NCBI RefSeq assembly: GCF_003121585.1
Contig: NZ_QEOO01000001.1
Location: 62,001-126,000 of the forward strand
Source: Nocardioides speluncae
Lineage (GTDB): Bacteria; Actinomycetota; Actinomycetes; Propionibacteriales; Nocardioidaceae
Reading direction: 5' to 3'
DNA length: 64,000 nucleotides
The notes under the pieces were generated by a model that saw only the letters and a list, made by a program, of their open reading frames with translations, was not told the DNA's origin and made no database searches. Shown here piece after piece: positions 44,274 through 52,221 of this stretch (the first letter of the stretch is position 1; each line of letters opens with the position of its first letter). Both the position numbers and the translations under genes were made by a program.

Positions 44274-45295
44274 CCGCGCCCGAACGCCTGCGAGCCACCG
44301 ATGCCCGACGTACTGACGGCGACCAGCGATGCGGCCAGGGGGGTCTGGCGGTAGAGCACGCTGCGCCCCGAGCGCCAGCTCACGACCATCCCACTGTCTC
44401 TCAGGATGGCGAGGTGCTGGCTGACCGAGCCGGGACTCTGCCCGAGGTCGCGAGCGACCTGGGTGGTCGACATCGGGACCGACAGCATCGCCAGGATGGC
44501 GGCGCGGGTATGGCCCAGGAGCGCACCGAGCCGATCTTCGGTGCGCTCCTCGGGCTCGACGCCCTCCCACACCCGGCCGACCCCGCGGGCGGCGTACGTC
44601 AGCTCGAACTCGCCGGAGTCCTCGTGGTTGATCAGCAGCCGCGGCCAGGTGAAGACCGACGGGACCAGGGTCAGCACCGCGCCCGGGTACGTCGCGTCGG
44701 CGTGCTGGGGCTTGTCGATGCTCAGCGTGTGGCCGTCGAGGGTGACCTCGGGGTGCAGGTCGTTGAGAAGGTCGAAAAGACCGCCGCTCAGCGACACCCC
44801 GGCCCGGTGCGAGACGTCGTCCTCGAGGACGCCGCAGATCCGCACCCGGTACGGCGCGATCGCGGCGTCCCAGTACGCCCAGATCGCCTCGCAGATCATC
44901 GCCGGACCGCGCTCGCCGGCGTCGAAGAGCTCGCGGACCGGCCGCGGCAGCGGGCGGCCCGACCAGACCAGCTCGAGGTTCTCGCGGACCTTCGCCGGCG
45001 ATACCTGCGCGAGCGCGTTGAGCTGCTGCTCCAGCGTGGTCGTCGCGCCGGTCGCGCGGGGGTAGAGGAAGGCCGGTGCCCACTTCCCGGGTGGGGTGAT
45101 CGCCAGCAGGAGTTCCAGGTCGACGTCGCCGAGCTGGTCGCGGACCCGGCGCAGCCACGGCGTGTGGAGATGGGCGGGCTGCGGCTCGCCCAGCAGCCGC
45201 AGGCTGGAGCTGACCTCGGCGAGCGGTGAGAACGCGAACCGGGTGTTGCCCAGCACGTCCACACTCAGCTTGAACTCGATCACGGATGCCAGCAT
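44270..45295 (-). CDS. ArsR-type HTH regulator with DUF5937 region
   Basis: 341 residues. An N-terminal ~200-residue domain (VIEFKLSVDVLGNTRFAFSPLAEVSSSLRLL...) of the DUF5937 type seen in actinobacterial regulators, then an ArsR-type winged helix (ILAMLSVPMSTTQVARDLGQSPGSVSQHLAILRDSGMVVSWRSGRSVLYRQT) at the C-terminus. It probably controls the divergent SnoaL-type gene and itself through the inverted repeat at 45315-45346. Start at the ATG at 45295. Confidence 0.87.
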   Translation of the reverse strand: MLASVIEFKLSVDVLGNTRFAFSPLAEVSSSLRLLGEPQPAHLHTPWLRRVRDQLGDVDLELLLAITPPGKWAPAFLYPRATGATTTLEQQLNALAQVSPAKVRENLELVWSGRPLPRPVRELFDAGERGPAMICEAIWAYWDAAIAPYRVRICGVLEDDVSHRAGVSLSGGLFDLLNDLHPEVTLDGHTLSIDKPQHADATYPGAVLTLVPSVFTWPRLLINHEDSGEFELTYAARGVGRVWEGVEPEERTEDRLGALLGHTRAAILAMLSVPMSTTQVARDLGQSPGSVSQHLAILRDSGMVVSWRSGRSVLYRQTPLAASLVAVSTSGIGGSQAFGRG

Positions 45296-45314
45296 CGACC
45301 GCGCCCTGCCACCA

Positions 45315-45346
45315 GGCAAACATTCCGGCCCAAGCGAATGGTTGCC
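45315..45346. promoter_or_regulatory. Probable operator for the ArsR-type regulator
   Basis: GGCAAACATTC (45315-45325) and GAATGGTTGCC (45336-45346) form an inverted repeat with one mismatch and a 10-bp spacer, in the divergent promoter between the HTH gene and the SnoaL-like gene. Confidence 0.65.
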
Positions 45347-45377
45347 GCCGACAGTCGGGCACCCGAACCATCGCCGC

Positions 45378-45782
45378 ATGACTGAAGACACCAGCGACCC
45401 CGTCAGCGACCACGCCAGCGACGTCGTCCAGCTGCGCGAGCTCAACGGCCGGTTCATCGCCGCCTGCCGGCTGGGTTCGTGGGAGGACCTGAAGCCAGTG
45501 CTGTCGGACCGGTTCGCCTACGTCGACGGCAGCACCGGCGAGCGCTGGGAGACGGCCCGCTACATCGAAGACCTGCGCGCGAACCCGATCCCCAACCTGA
45601 CCATCGACCAGGTCGACATCCACGTCGCGGGCGACACCGCCGGCGTCTCCGCGCGCACCACCGGCGGCACCGGCCGCTTCAACCGCTACCTCGACGTCTA
45701 CGCCCGCGAGGCCGACGGCTGGCGGTGCGTGCAGGCCAGCGTCTGGCCGCTGCGACCAGAGTCCGGCCACGCCGTCTCATAG
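45378..45782 (+). CDS. SnoaL/NTF2-like small protein
   Basis: 134 residues with the alpha+beta NTF2 fold pattern: LRELNGRFIAACRLGSWEDLKPVLSDRFAYVDGSTGERWETARYIEDLRANPIPNLTIDQVDIHVAGDTAGVSARTTG ... RYLDVYAREADGWRCVQASVWPL. DUF4440-type proteins are small-molecule-binding or enzyme-like. The divergent HTH gene probably regulates it. Its end overlaps the convergent DUF6879 gene by 6 nt. Confidence 0.85.
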   Translation: MTEDTSDPVSDHASDVVQLRELNGRFIAACRLGSWEDLKPVLSDRFAYVDGSTGERWETARYIEDLRANPIPNLTIDQVDIHVAGDTAGVSARTTGGTGRFNRYLDVYAREADGWRCVQASVWPLRPESGHAVS

Positions 45783-46313
45783 GCCGCCGCCGGCGAGGTA
45801 GGCATTGAGGGTCATCGCATGCCGCAACGCAAGTGACCGGTGAGCTCGGCAGCGGTCGAGCACGGCGGGCTCGGTCGTGTGCTCGAAGCCTTGAAACGTG
45901 CCGACGCTGTCGTAGTGCATGAGGAGAGCGAATGCGGCTGGCTGGTCGCCATCGAACAGCCAGAAGTCGCCGGCAAGGTCGGCTAGCGCGGCGTCATCAT
46001 CCCGAACGGCGAGTCCGATCGTCTCGCCCGCCGCTTGGGATTCGACGTAGCCCACCAGCTCATAGCGGACGTACACCGACAGCGGGTGCTCGACGACATG
46101 CGCACGCTGCCAGCGCTTGCCCTGCGCAGTGGTGACGGCGATGCGTGCCAACCACGGCGTGTTGCGCACCGACCGGAGTGGTCTCGGCGCCCCAGTGCGG
46201 AAGGCAGCCAGGCGCTCGTCCTCCTCAGCAACCGCGTACGCCTGCAACGTCTCCAACCGAAACACATCAGATGAGAACTTGTCGAAGTAGGAGTCGAAGC
46301 GGTCCTCGCTCAC
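45777..46313 (-). CDS. DUF6879 protein (copy 1)
   Basis: 178 residues. The family pattern is seen in FDKFSSDVFRLETLQAYAVAEEDERLAAFRTG, WQRAHVVEHPLSVYVRYELVGYVESQAAGETIGLAVR and FWLFDGDQPAAFALLMHYDSVGTFQGFEHTTEP. DUF6879 proteins are typically encoded beside XRE-DUF5753 regulators and are of unknown function. A second copy is at 46684 on the opposite strand, so this is a divergent accessory cluster. The intervening 123 bp hold promoters only. Confidence 0.85.
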   Translation of the reverse strand: MSEDRFDSYFDKFSSDVFRLETLQAYAVAEEDERLAAFRTGAPRPLRSVRNTPWLARIAVTTAQGKRWQRAHVVEHPLSVYVRYELVGYVESQAAGETIGLAVRDDDAALADLAGDFWLFDGDQPAAFALLMHYDSVGTFQGFEHTTEPAVLDRCRAHRSLALRHAMTLNAYLAGGGL

Positions 46314-46436
46314 GTGCCCTCCGAGGTGACCAGGTGGGTGCTAACGGCAGGCTGCACGTGCGACGCCCTTGACCCTTCCCAGGCGCGCACGTGAGGCTTG
46401 GTGCCCGCACAGGGCCGTTGACTACGAGGGTGGAAC

Positions 46437-46703
46437 ATGGAGCAACTCCCCAGCCAGGACGACAATCTCACGGCTACGTTCTACTGCAAGGACCCGGACT
46501 CGGAAGGGTTCGACGACTGCGAGACGTTCTACACAACCGACCGAGACTCATGGCTGGTCCAGGGCAAGCGCCGCGGCCCGGCAGTCGCCGAGCAGCTCGT
46601 CGGTCTGGCCGATGACGAGACGTTCGTGGAGATCTCGGGCCGGACCGCCGCCGCGTTCGCCCGCAAGTATGTGAAGGAGCACTATGGAGTTGATCTCGGT
46701 TGA
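46437..46703 (+). CDS. Small hypothetical protein in DUF6879 island
   Basis: 88 residues, acidic and soluble (TATFYCKDPDSEGFDDCETFYTTDRDSWLVQGKRRG ... DETFVEISGRTAAAFARKYVKEHYGVDLG). Its layout recalls small partners of WhiJ-like regulators (such as DUF397), but the DUF397 signature is absent. It overlaps the next gene by 20 nt, so it belongs to the same unit. Confidence 0.75.
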   Translation: MEQLPSQDDNLTATFYCKDPDSEGFDDCETFYTTDRDSWLVQGKRRGPAVAEQLVGLADDETFVEISGRTAAAFARKYVKEHYGVDLG

Positions 46704-47196
46704 GCAGCGCACGGCGCTGATCTGGGCTGGCCGCCGCCCGCTCCTCAAGCTTGAGCTGCGTGACCGATACGCCTTTGACGACGAGCTTTTCGACGCATGG
46801 CGGCGCGGCGACCAAGCAGCAGTCGCCCGGCTCACCTCCGCCTGGCGCGACAGGGTGGCATCCGAGGTCGCGGCCGGGCGGCGGCTCCGGCGAGTTCGGG
46901 TGGTGTCCGAGCCGCTCTCGGAGTACCAGCGAATGGGCGTCGAGATCAGCGGCCCTCCGGTCGAAGCCGGCGAGGAGCTCCGCTGGCTCCCCCGGCGGCT
47001 GGTCTCCGGTCTGCCGATGCCGGGCAACGACTGCTTCGTGCTCGACGACTTCGTGATCTTCAATGTGCTCGGCGGTAGCGACGAGCGCGCCGAGATCCAG
47101 CTGCACCGTGACCCGGACGTTGTGAAGTTCTGCCGCGAAGCCTTCGAGGCCGCCTGGGACCTCGCCACCCCGCACCGCGAATTCGAGCCCGCCTGA
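46684..47196 (+). CDS. DUF6879 protein (copy 2)
   Basis: 170 residues. The family pattern LKLELRDRYAFDDELFDAWRRGD ... RRVRVVSEPLSEYQRMGVEISGPPVEAGEELRWLPRRLVSGLPMPGNDCFVLDDFVIFNVLGG ... REAFEAAWDLATPHREF is weak in parts but matches copy 1 (45777) in the SEPLSEY-type strand and the FxLxDxxxxF segment. It sits between the 88-residue gene and the XRE-DUF5753 gene, 8 nt before the latter. Confidence 0.8.
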   Translation: MELISVEQRTALIWAGRRPLLKLELRDRYAFDDELFDAWRRGDQAAVARLTSAWRDRVASEVAAGRRLRRVRVVSEPLSEYQRMGVEISGPPVEAGEELRWLPRRLVSGLPMPGNDCFVLDDFVIFNVLGGSDERAEIQLHRDPDVVKFCREAFEAAWDLATPHREFEPA

Positions 47197-47204
47197 GGAT
47201 TGCC

Positions 47205-48056
47205 GTGGCCGACCTGCAATTGTCGACCGCTGCAAGGCGAGCGTTCGCCATCCGGCTTCGTGATCTCCGGCTGGAGGCCGGCCTAAGCGGCGTGGCGTTG
47301 GCCGAGCGGTGCAGCTGGCACAAGTCGAAGGTCTCCAAGATTGAACACGGGACGCAGAGCCCGACCGAGGCCGACGTGAGGGCATGGGCGACGGCGTGCG
47401 GTGTCGAGGGGCAGTTGCAGGAACTGGTCGCAGCACATCGTGAGGTCGGGCAGATGTGGCTGGAGGCCCGCCGGGAGCTCCGTGCTGGCATGAAGCACAT
47501 CCAGATCCGCAGCATGGCGCTGTACGAGCGAACCAAACTGCAAAGGGTGTACGAGGCGTTGTTCGTCCCGGGCTTCCTCCAGACGTTCCGGTATGCGGTG
47601 GCCCAGTTCGAGATCCATGCCCATCTCCACGGCCTCCCGCGAGCGGACATCGAGGAGGCCGCCCAGAACCGGCTCGTGCGGCAGCGCCTGCTGGGCACGG
47701 GCACAAACTCGTTTGTGTTCGTCCTGGAAGCGTCGGCGCTGCACACGAACGTCGGTGGCGCCGAGGTGATGAGCGAGCAGTTCGACCGCCTGCTCGAGGT
47801 CGCATCGATGCCGTACGTGTCGATCGGGATCATCCCGCTCGGGCAGCAGCGGACGCTGTACCCGGGTGCGGGCTTCTATCTGTTCGACGAGCAGCTCGTC
47901 AGGCAGGAGTTCTGGGCGGGGGCGCTCCGGTCGTCGCGGCCAGAGGACGTCGGGTTCTTCCTTCGGGCGTTCGACGCGCTCAGGGACCAGGCGGTGTTCG
48001 GTGCCGCCGCGGCCGAGCAGGTCGAGGCCGCACGCGCCCGGATCCAAGCAACCTGA
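47205..48056 (+). CDS. XRE regulator with DUF5753 (WhiJ-like)
   Basis: 283 residues. N-terminal HTH (RLRDLRLEAGLSGVALAERCSWHKSKVSKIEHGTQSPTEADVRAW) and a DUF5753 domain from about residue 80 with ALYERTKLQRVYEALFVPGFLQT, RLVRQRLLGTG, FVFVLEASALHTNVGGAEVMSEQFDRLLEVASMPYVSIGIIPLG. This is the WhiJ-like family, known in Streptomyces as a partner of DUF397 or DUF6879 proteins in developmental control or toxin-antitoxin-like behaviour. The GTG at 47205 follows directly on the DUF6879 gene. Confidence 0.92.
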   Translation: MADLQLSTAARRAFAIRLRDLRLEAGLSGVALAERCSWHKSKVSKIEHGTQSPTEADVRAWATACGVEGQLQELVAAHREVGQMWLEARRELRAGMKHIQIRSMALYERTKLQRVYEALFVPGFLQTFRYAVAQFEIHAHLHGLPRADIEEAAQNRLVRQRLLGTGTNSFVFVLEASALHTNVGGAEVMSEQFDRLLEVASMPYVSIGIIPLGQQRTLYPGAGFYLFDEQLVRQEFWAGALRSSRPEDVGFFLRAFDALRDQAVFGAAAAEQVEAARARIQAT

Positions 48057-48174
48057 AGCAACTTCCTGGCTGCCGTTGCGCAAACCGGACGAATGTAGGC
48101 GCAGCCGGACCGGCGATGTCAGGACGTCCCGAGCCCGTCGCCGGTCTGGCCTGCCACGCGGAAGGGAGCTAGGG

Positions 48175-48321
48175 ATGTACACGGCGGCGGTGCTTTCAAC
48201 GGCGGGACTGTGCGGCGTACTGCTGACCTACCTCGCCCCGCGCGCGGTCATGGTCGTGGTCCTCGTTTTGCTGGCCTTCGTGCTTGCCGCGCTCGTCCGA
48301 GGTGGTTGGTCCCGCCTCTGA
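48175..48321 (+). CDS. Very small membrane protein
   Basis: 48 residues with two hydrophobic segments (AAVLSTAGLCGVLLTYLA and AVMVVVLVLLAFVLAALV), ending RGGWSRL. A strong ribosome site GAAGGGAGCTAGGG lies before the ATG. It follows the XRE gene in the accessory cluster. Small membrane proteins like this sometimes act as toxins or as regulators of a larger membrane partner; no evidence here separates those. Confidence 0.65.
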   Translation: MYTAAVLSTAGLCGVLLTYLAPRAVMVVVLVLLAFVLAALVRGGWSRL

Positions 48322-48442
48322 AAGTCGACGGTCGGCCAGACAGCCGAGCATCGCCGTCGCGGAGCGTCCGCGACCAAAGTAGGCGGCAGCGCCGACCTTC
48401 CGCCGATGTGCGAGGGTGCCCGGAATCGCTTCACTGCTGGGT

Positions 48443-49615
48443 ATGACCACGGACAGCGCACCAACCACGAGCCAGCAGGCGGGCCCGGTCGCCCTGTCCG
48501 CCCGGGCACTCGGACCGGACCTGGCGCGCGGCTTCATGCTGCTGTTCATCGCGCTGGCCAACTCCCACTACTTCCTGCGCGGCGACAGCTACCGCGGCGG
48601 CTTCCCCGTGGGCGGGTCGGGCCTCGACTCGGCCGTGACCTGGGCGACCTCGACCTTCGTCGACGGCCGGGCGTTCCCGATGTTTGGCCTGCTCTTCGGG
48701 TACGGCGTGGCCCACATCGTCCGCCGCAACGAGGACCTCGGTCGCTGGCCGCTGCGCAAGCTGCTGTGGCGGCGCAGCCTGGTGCTGATCGTGGTCGGCT
48801 TCCTGCACTGCATGTTGCTGTACACCGGCGACATCCTCGCGGCGTACGGGATGTTGTTGCTGCTCGGCGCCTGGGCGGTGCGGTGGAAGGACCGCTGGCT
48901 GTTCGTGGTGGCGGCGCTGTTCTTCCTGCTCGCCTGCTTCCCGGCCATCGACGGCGCGACGATCGACACCGCCGGGCCGGACCAGGCGATGCTGTCACCG
49001 GACCTGCTCACCCAGCTCGGCGAGCGGATCGTGGTGCAGCCGCTGATCATGTTCCTCGGGCCGATCGGCTTCGCCTGCCCGTTCCTGATCGGCCTGTGGG
49101 CCGGCCGTCGCAAGATCCTGGAGCGGCCGGAGCAGTACGCCGTACTGCTGCGCTGGGTGGCCGCGATCGGGATCGGCGCTGCTGTCATCGGTGCGCAGCC
49201 GGCCGCCCTGCTGGCCGCCGGCGCCGCCTCGGCGCCGAGCGACGACGCGCTCTCCTGGTTCAGCCCGATGCACGACGCGACCGGCATCCTCGGCGGCTTC
49301 GGGTACGCCGCCCTGATCGCGCTGGTCGCGGGTCGGCTCAGCCGGCAGCCGGATGGGGAGCGCGGCTGGCTGGTGACCGCCATCGCCGCGACCGGCCAGC
49401 GGTCGATGACCTGCTACCTGGCGCAGTCGGTGGTCTGGGCGCTGGTGTTCACGCCGTACCTGCTCGACCTGTCCGACGACCTGAGCGTGACCGCGAACGC
49501 GCTGCTGGCGGCAAGTACCTGGTTCGGCACCGTGCTGCTCGCCGACCTGATGCACCGGCGCGACTACCGCGGCCCGTTTGAGCTGCTGGTCCGCAAGGTC
49601 ACCTATCGACGGTGA
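48443..49615 (+). CDS. DUF418 membrane protein
   Basis: 390 residues, multi-spanning. DUF418 signs include ARALGPDLARGFMLLFIALANSHYF at the start, FPMFGLLFGYGVAH, and near the end GQRSMTCYLAQSVVWALVFTPYLLDLSD. Likely in the plasma membrane with an unknown role. The ATG at 48443 is chosen because an upstream extension reads across a poorly conserved segment. A hairpin region follows at 49696-49761. Confidence 0.87.
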   Translation: MTTDSAPTTSQQAGPVALSARALGPDLARGFMLLFIALANSHYFLRGDSYRGGFPVGGSGLDSAVTWATSTFVDGRAFPMFGLLFGYGVAHIVRRNEDLGRWPLRKLLWRRSLVLIVVGFLHCMLLYTGDILAAYGMLLLLGAWAVRWKDRWLFVVAALFFLLACFPAIDGATIDTAGPDQAMLSPDLLTQLGERIVVQPLIMFLGPIGFACPFLIGLWAGRRKILERPEQYAVLLRWVAAIGIGAAVIGAQPAALLAAGAASAPSDDALSWFSPMHDATGILGGFGYAALIALVAGRLSRQPDGERGWLVTAIAATGQRSMTCYLAQSVVWALVFTPYLLDLSDDLSVTANALLAASTWFGTVLLADLMHRRDYRGPFELLVRKVTYRR

Positions 49616-49695
49616 ATACTTCGCGTTCGCAAATTCTTTACCGGGGGCGGGTTTCGGGACGGCGATTTCGACGCATAACCAAGGCATGAGTCGTC

Positions 49696-49761
49696 GGTGA
49701 CCGGGAGGTCACCCAGGCGCCCACCACAAGCCGCCCCGGCCGCCCAGCGGAGGCCGGGGCG
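49696..49761 (+). ncRNA. Two-hairpin structure, possible small RNA or terminator
   Basis: A GGTGACC-GGGA-GGTCACC hairpin (49696-49713) is followed by a second strong stem CGCCCCGGCC / GGCCGGGGCG (49732-49741 / 49752-49761) and TTCC. The second looks like a terminator. The first, with a GNRA-like tetraloop, hints at a structured RNA. No known RNA family was identified. The 212-bp interval 49616-49827 otherwise holds no gene. Confidence 0.35.
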
Positions 49762-49827
49762 TTCCACTGCCGGCCACCGTGCCAGGGACCCGTTTTACTC
49801 GGTGGCCGGCAGCTGGGCAGGACCCGG

Positions 49828-50682
49828 ATGATGGAGCGCATGGCCGCGCTGACAGATCCCTTGGCAGTGCCGCTGGCAGGGCCGCTCGAGATCACCTGTG
49901 ACGAGTCGGGCTCCGAGGGCGAGCGGCTGATCGGCGGCACCACCGACGTCTTCGCCCACGCCAGCGTGCAGATCGACGCCGACGTCGCCGCCGCCTGTAT
50001 CGACCGGGTCCGGGTCGACGCCCGGTCGCCCGCCACCGAGGTCAAGGCGAGCGTGGTGCTGCGCCAGCAGAACCGGCGGGTGCTGGAGTGGCTGCTCGCG
50101 CCCGGCGGCCCGCTCCACGGCAACGCCCATGTGCACCTCACCGAGAAGGTCTTCCACCTGGTCGCCACCTTCGCCGCCCCGCTTGACGACCCGGACGCCA
50201 CGCTGACGCTCTACCACGAGGGACCGAGGAGCCTCGGGTACGGCGCCTGGCACCGAATGCTCGCCGCCTACAACGAGTGGGTCCGCGACGCGCCCCCGGA
50301 GGCTGCGGGTGTGGTCCTGGACCCGCTGGTGCCCGCACTCGAGGCCGCGGTCCGGCACTGGGCAGGTGCCGGCCGGCCGGTCGCGATCGTGCACGACATC
50401 CAGGGCGCGCTCACCCCCGACCGGATCGCGGATCTCGAACGCCGCTGCGGAGACGACCTGGCGAGCCTGACCTTCATCGACTCCGAGACCGACCCGCGGA
50501 TCCAGGTCACCGACTTCCTGGCCGGCGCCGCGCGCCGGATCGCGTCCGAGGAGCTCAACGGGCGCCGCGACGACGGCCTGGCCGCGCTGCTCCGCCCCTA
50601 CGTGAGCAGCAGCTCGATCTGGGCACACGGCCCGTCGTGGGCACGGATCGGCCGCACTCCCGTCAACCGACCCAGGGGTTGA
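49828..50682 (+). CDS. DUF3800-like protein
   Basis: 284 residues. The N-terminal ITCDESGSEGERLIGGTTDVFAHASVQID with an acidic DESG motif, and the C-terminal FIDSETDPRIQVTDFLAGAARR with a second acidic motif, fit the DUF3800 (RNase-H-like) layout. Whether it is a nuclease is not tested. The 3' end overlaps the convergent PIN-domain toxin gene by 20 nt, which may be coincidence. Confidence 0.72.
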   Translation: MMERMAALTDPLAVPLAGPLEITCDESGSEGERLIGGTTDVFAHASVQIDADVAAACIDRVRVDARSPATEVKASVVLRQQNRRVLEWLLAPGGPLHGNAHVHLTEKVFHLVATFAAPLDDPDATLTLYHEGPRSLGYGAWHRMLAAYNEWVRDAPPEAAGVVLDPLVPALEAAVRHWAGAGRPVAIVHDIQGALTPDRIADLERRCGDDLASLTFIDSETDPRIQVTDFLAGAARRIASEELNGRRDDGLAALLRPYVSSSSIWAHGPSWARIGRTPVNRPRG

Positions 50683-51091
50683 ACACCCGCAGCGAGTACG
50701 GCGCGAACGCACGCACGTTGCGGGTGGCGATGCCGAGCCCGTGCACCGATGCGGTGGCCGCGATCAGGGTGTCGCGGTCCGGGCCGTTCAGCGCGGCCGC
50801 GGCGCGGGCGACCGGGGCGTCGACGGCGAGCACCCGGCCCTCGAACTCGGGCACCACCTGGTCGTCGTACCACCGTCGCGCCTCGATCCCGCGCGCCCGG
50901 TCCCGCTGCTCCAGCGTCCGCACGCTCAGCTCCAGCTCGATCAGGGTGACCACCGAGATGTGGTCGACGCCGGCCGGGCGGCGTGCCGCCCAGCGACGGA
51001 AGGCCGGGTCGCCGCCGTCCAGCAGCGAGGTACGCCGCAGCCCGCGGACCACATTGGTGTCCAGCAGCCAGCCCATCGACGGCCTGCTCAC
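50663..51091 (-). CDS. PIN-domain toxin (VapC-like)
   Basis: 142 residues. PIN signature acidic residues: LLDTNVV near the N-terminus, an ISVVTLIELEL strand, and LNGPDRDTLIAATASVHGLGIATRNVRAF. It is a sequence-specific ribonuclease in the VapBC family. The GTG at 51091 overlaps the antitoxin stop by 4 nt. The paired antitoxin is the Phd/YefM-like gene immediately upstream. Confidence 0.9.
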   Translation of the reverse strand: MSRPSMGWLLDTNVVRGLRRTSLLDGGDPAFRRWAARRPAGVDHISVVTLIELELSVRTLEQRDRARGIEARRWYDDQVVPEFEGRVLAVDAPVARAAAALNGPDRDTLIAATASVHGLGIATRNVRAFAPYSLRVFNPWVG

Positions 51092-51327
51092 TGTGCCCAG
51101 GTGACGGTGTCGACGGCGAGCGTGACCAAGGGCAGCTCCACGACCTCGTCCATGCCGAGGGTCTCGGCGAGCGAGCGCTGTTCACCCCGGAGTGCTGCGT
51201 AGTCCTGCGCGCTGAGCAGCACGTGCGACGGCTGGCCGTGGTCGGTGATGAACACCGGGCCGGCGCTGGTCGCCTGCTGCGCGGCCTGCGTGTCCCGGCC
51301 GAATGCGCGGGTCGAGATGGACTTCAT
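51088..51327 (-). CDS. Phd/YefM-type antitoxin
   Basis: 79 residues: MKSISTRAFGRDTQAAQQATSAGPVFITDHGQPSHVLLSAQDYAAL, the typical Phd/YefM N-terminus, then an acidic tail LAETLGMDEVVELPLV. It neutralises the PIN toxin and probably represses its own promoter. ATG at 51327; the upstream extension lacks family signal. Confidence 0.88.
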   Translation of the reverse strand: MKSISTRAFGRDTQAAQQATSAGPVFITDHGQPSHVLLSAQDYAALRGEQRSLAETLGMDEVVELPLVTLAVDTVTWAQ

Positions 51328-51431
51328 GGCCCCAACTATGCCCAACTTCCGGGAAATTTCACATCTGCAAAGACCGCGGATCTCACCGCGTTGCATGTGA
51401 ACGGCGAGCACGACTCCGGCAGGATCTGCAC

Positions 51432-52211
51432 ATGAGACCGAAGGTCATCGCCCATCGGGGCGCCAGCCACGAGCTGGCCGAGCACACTCTCGGCGCCTAC
51501 CTCGCCGCGCTCGACGCGGGTGCGGAGGGCCTGGAGTGCGACGTCCGGCTGACCGCCGACGGGCACCTGGTCTGTGTCCACGACCGCAACCTGCGACGGA
51601 CCGCGCACAAGCGCGCGGTGGTCTCGGAGATGGAGCTCGCCGAGCTGTCCGAGCTGGACTTCGCGTCCTGGAAGAACCCGTGGGCCGACCTCGACGACGA
51701 GGCGCCCGATATCGACCCGGAGCTGGGCGGCGTACTCACCCTGCGCAAGCTCCTGGAGACGGTCGCCGGCCTGGACCGCCGGGTGGAGCTGGCGATCGAG
51801 ACCAAGCACCCGACCCGGTACGGCGGCTTGGTCGAGCGCCGCGTCGTGAAGCTGCTGCGCGAGTTCGGCTGGACCGAGAAGGGGTCGCCGGCACGGGTGA
51901 TGAGCTTCTCGTGGACCGCGCTGCAGCGGATCAAGCGGGCCGAGCCGGATCTGGACGTGGTGATGCTGATGGACAGCGCACAGCGGTGGCCGGTACTGAA
52001 GCCGACCATCGGCGACGACTGGCTGGTCGGCCCCGGGATCCGCGAGCTGCGCGAGCACCCCAGCCTCGGCAAGCGGCTGCGCAAGGCGGGGCACCGGATC
52101 CACGTCTGGACCGTCAACACCGAGGAAGATCTCAACCTCTGCCTCGACCTCGGCGTCGAGGCCGTGATCACCGACCGCCCGGCGTACCTCCTGGAGCTGC
52201 TGGACGGATAG
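51432..52211 (+). CDS. Glycerophosphodiester phosphodiesterase
   Basis: 259 residues of the GDPD TIM-barrel family. Signature AHRGASHELAEHTLGAYLAALDAGAEGLECDVRLTADGHLVCVHDRNLRRT contains the catalytic HRG and metal-binding E/D residues, and LAIETKHP and VWTVNTEEDLNLCLDLGVEAVITDRP complete the barrel. It hydrolyses glycerophosphodiesters to glycerol-3-phosphate and an alcohol. The ATG at 51432 follows AGGATC; no signal peptide, so cytoplasmic. Confidence 0.93.
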   Translation: MRPKVIAHRGASHELAEHTLGAYLAALDAGAEGLECDVRLTADGHLVCVHDRNLRRTAHKRAVVSEMELAELSELDFASWKNPWADLDDEAPDIDPELGGVLTLRKLLETVAGLDRRVELAIETKHPTRYGGLVERRVVKLLREFGWTEKGSPARVMSFSWTALQRIKRAEPDLDVVMLMDSAQRWPVLKPTIGDDWLVGPGIRELREHPSLGKRLRKAGHRIHVWTVNTEEDLNLCLDLGVEAVITDRPAYLLELLDG

Positions 52212-52221
52212 ATTCCGCCCT

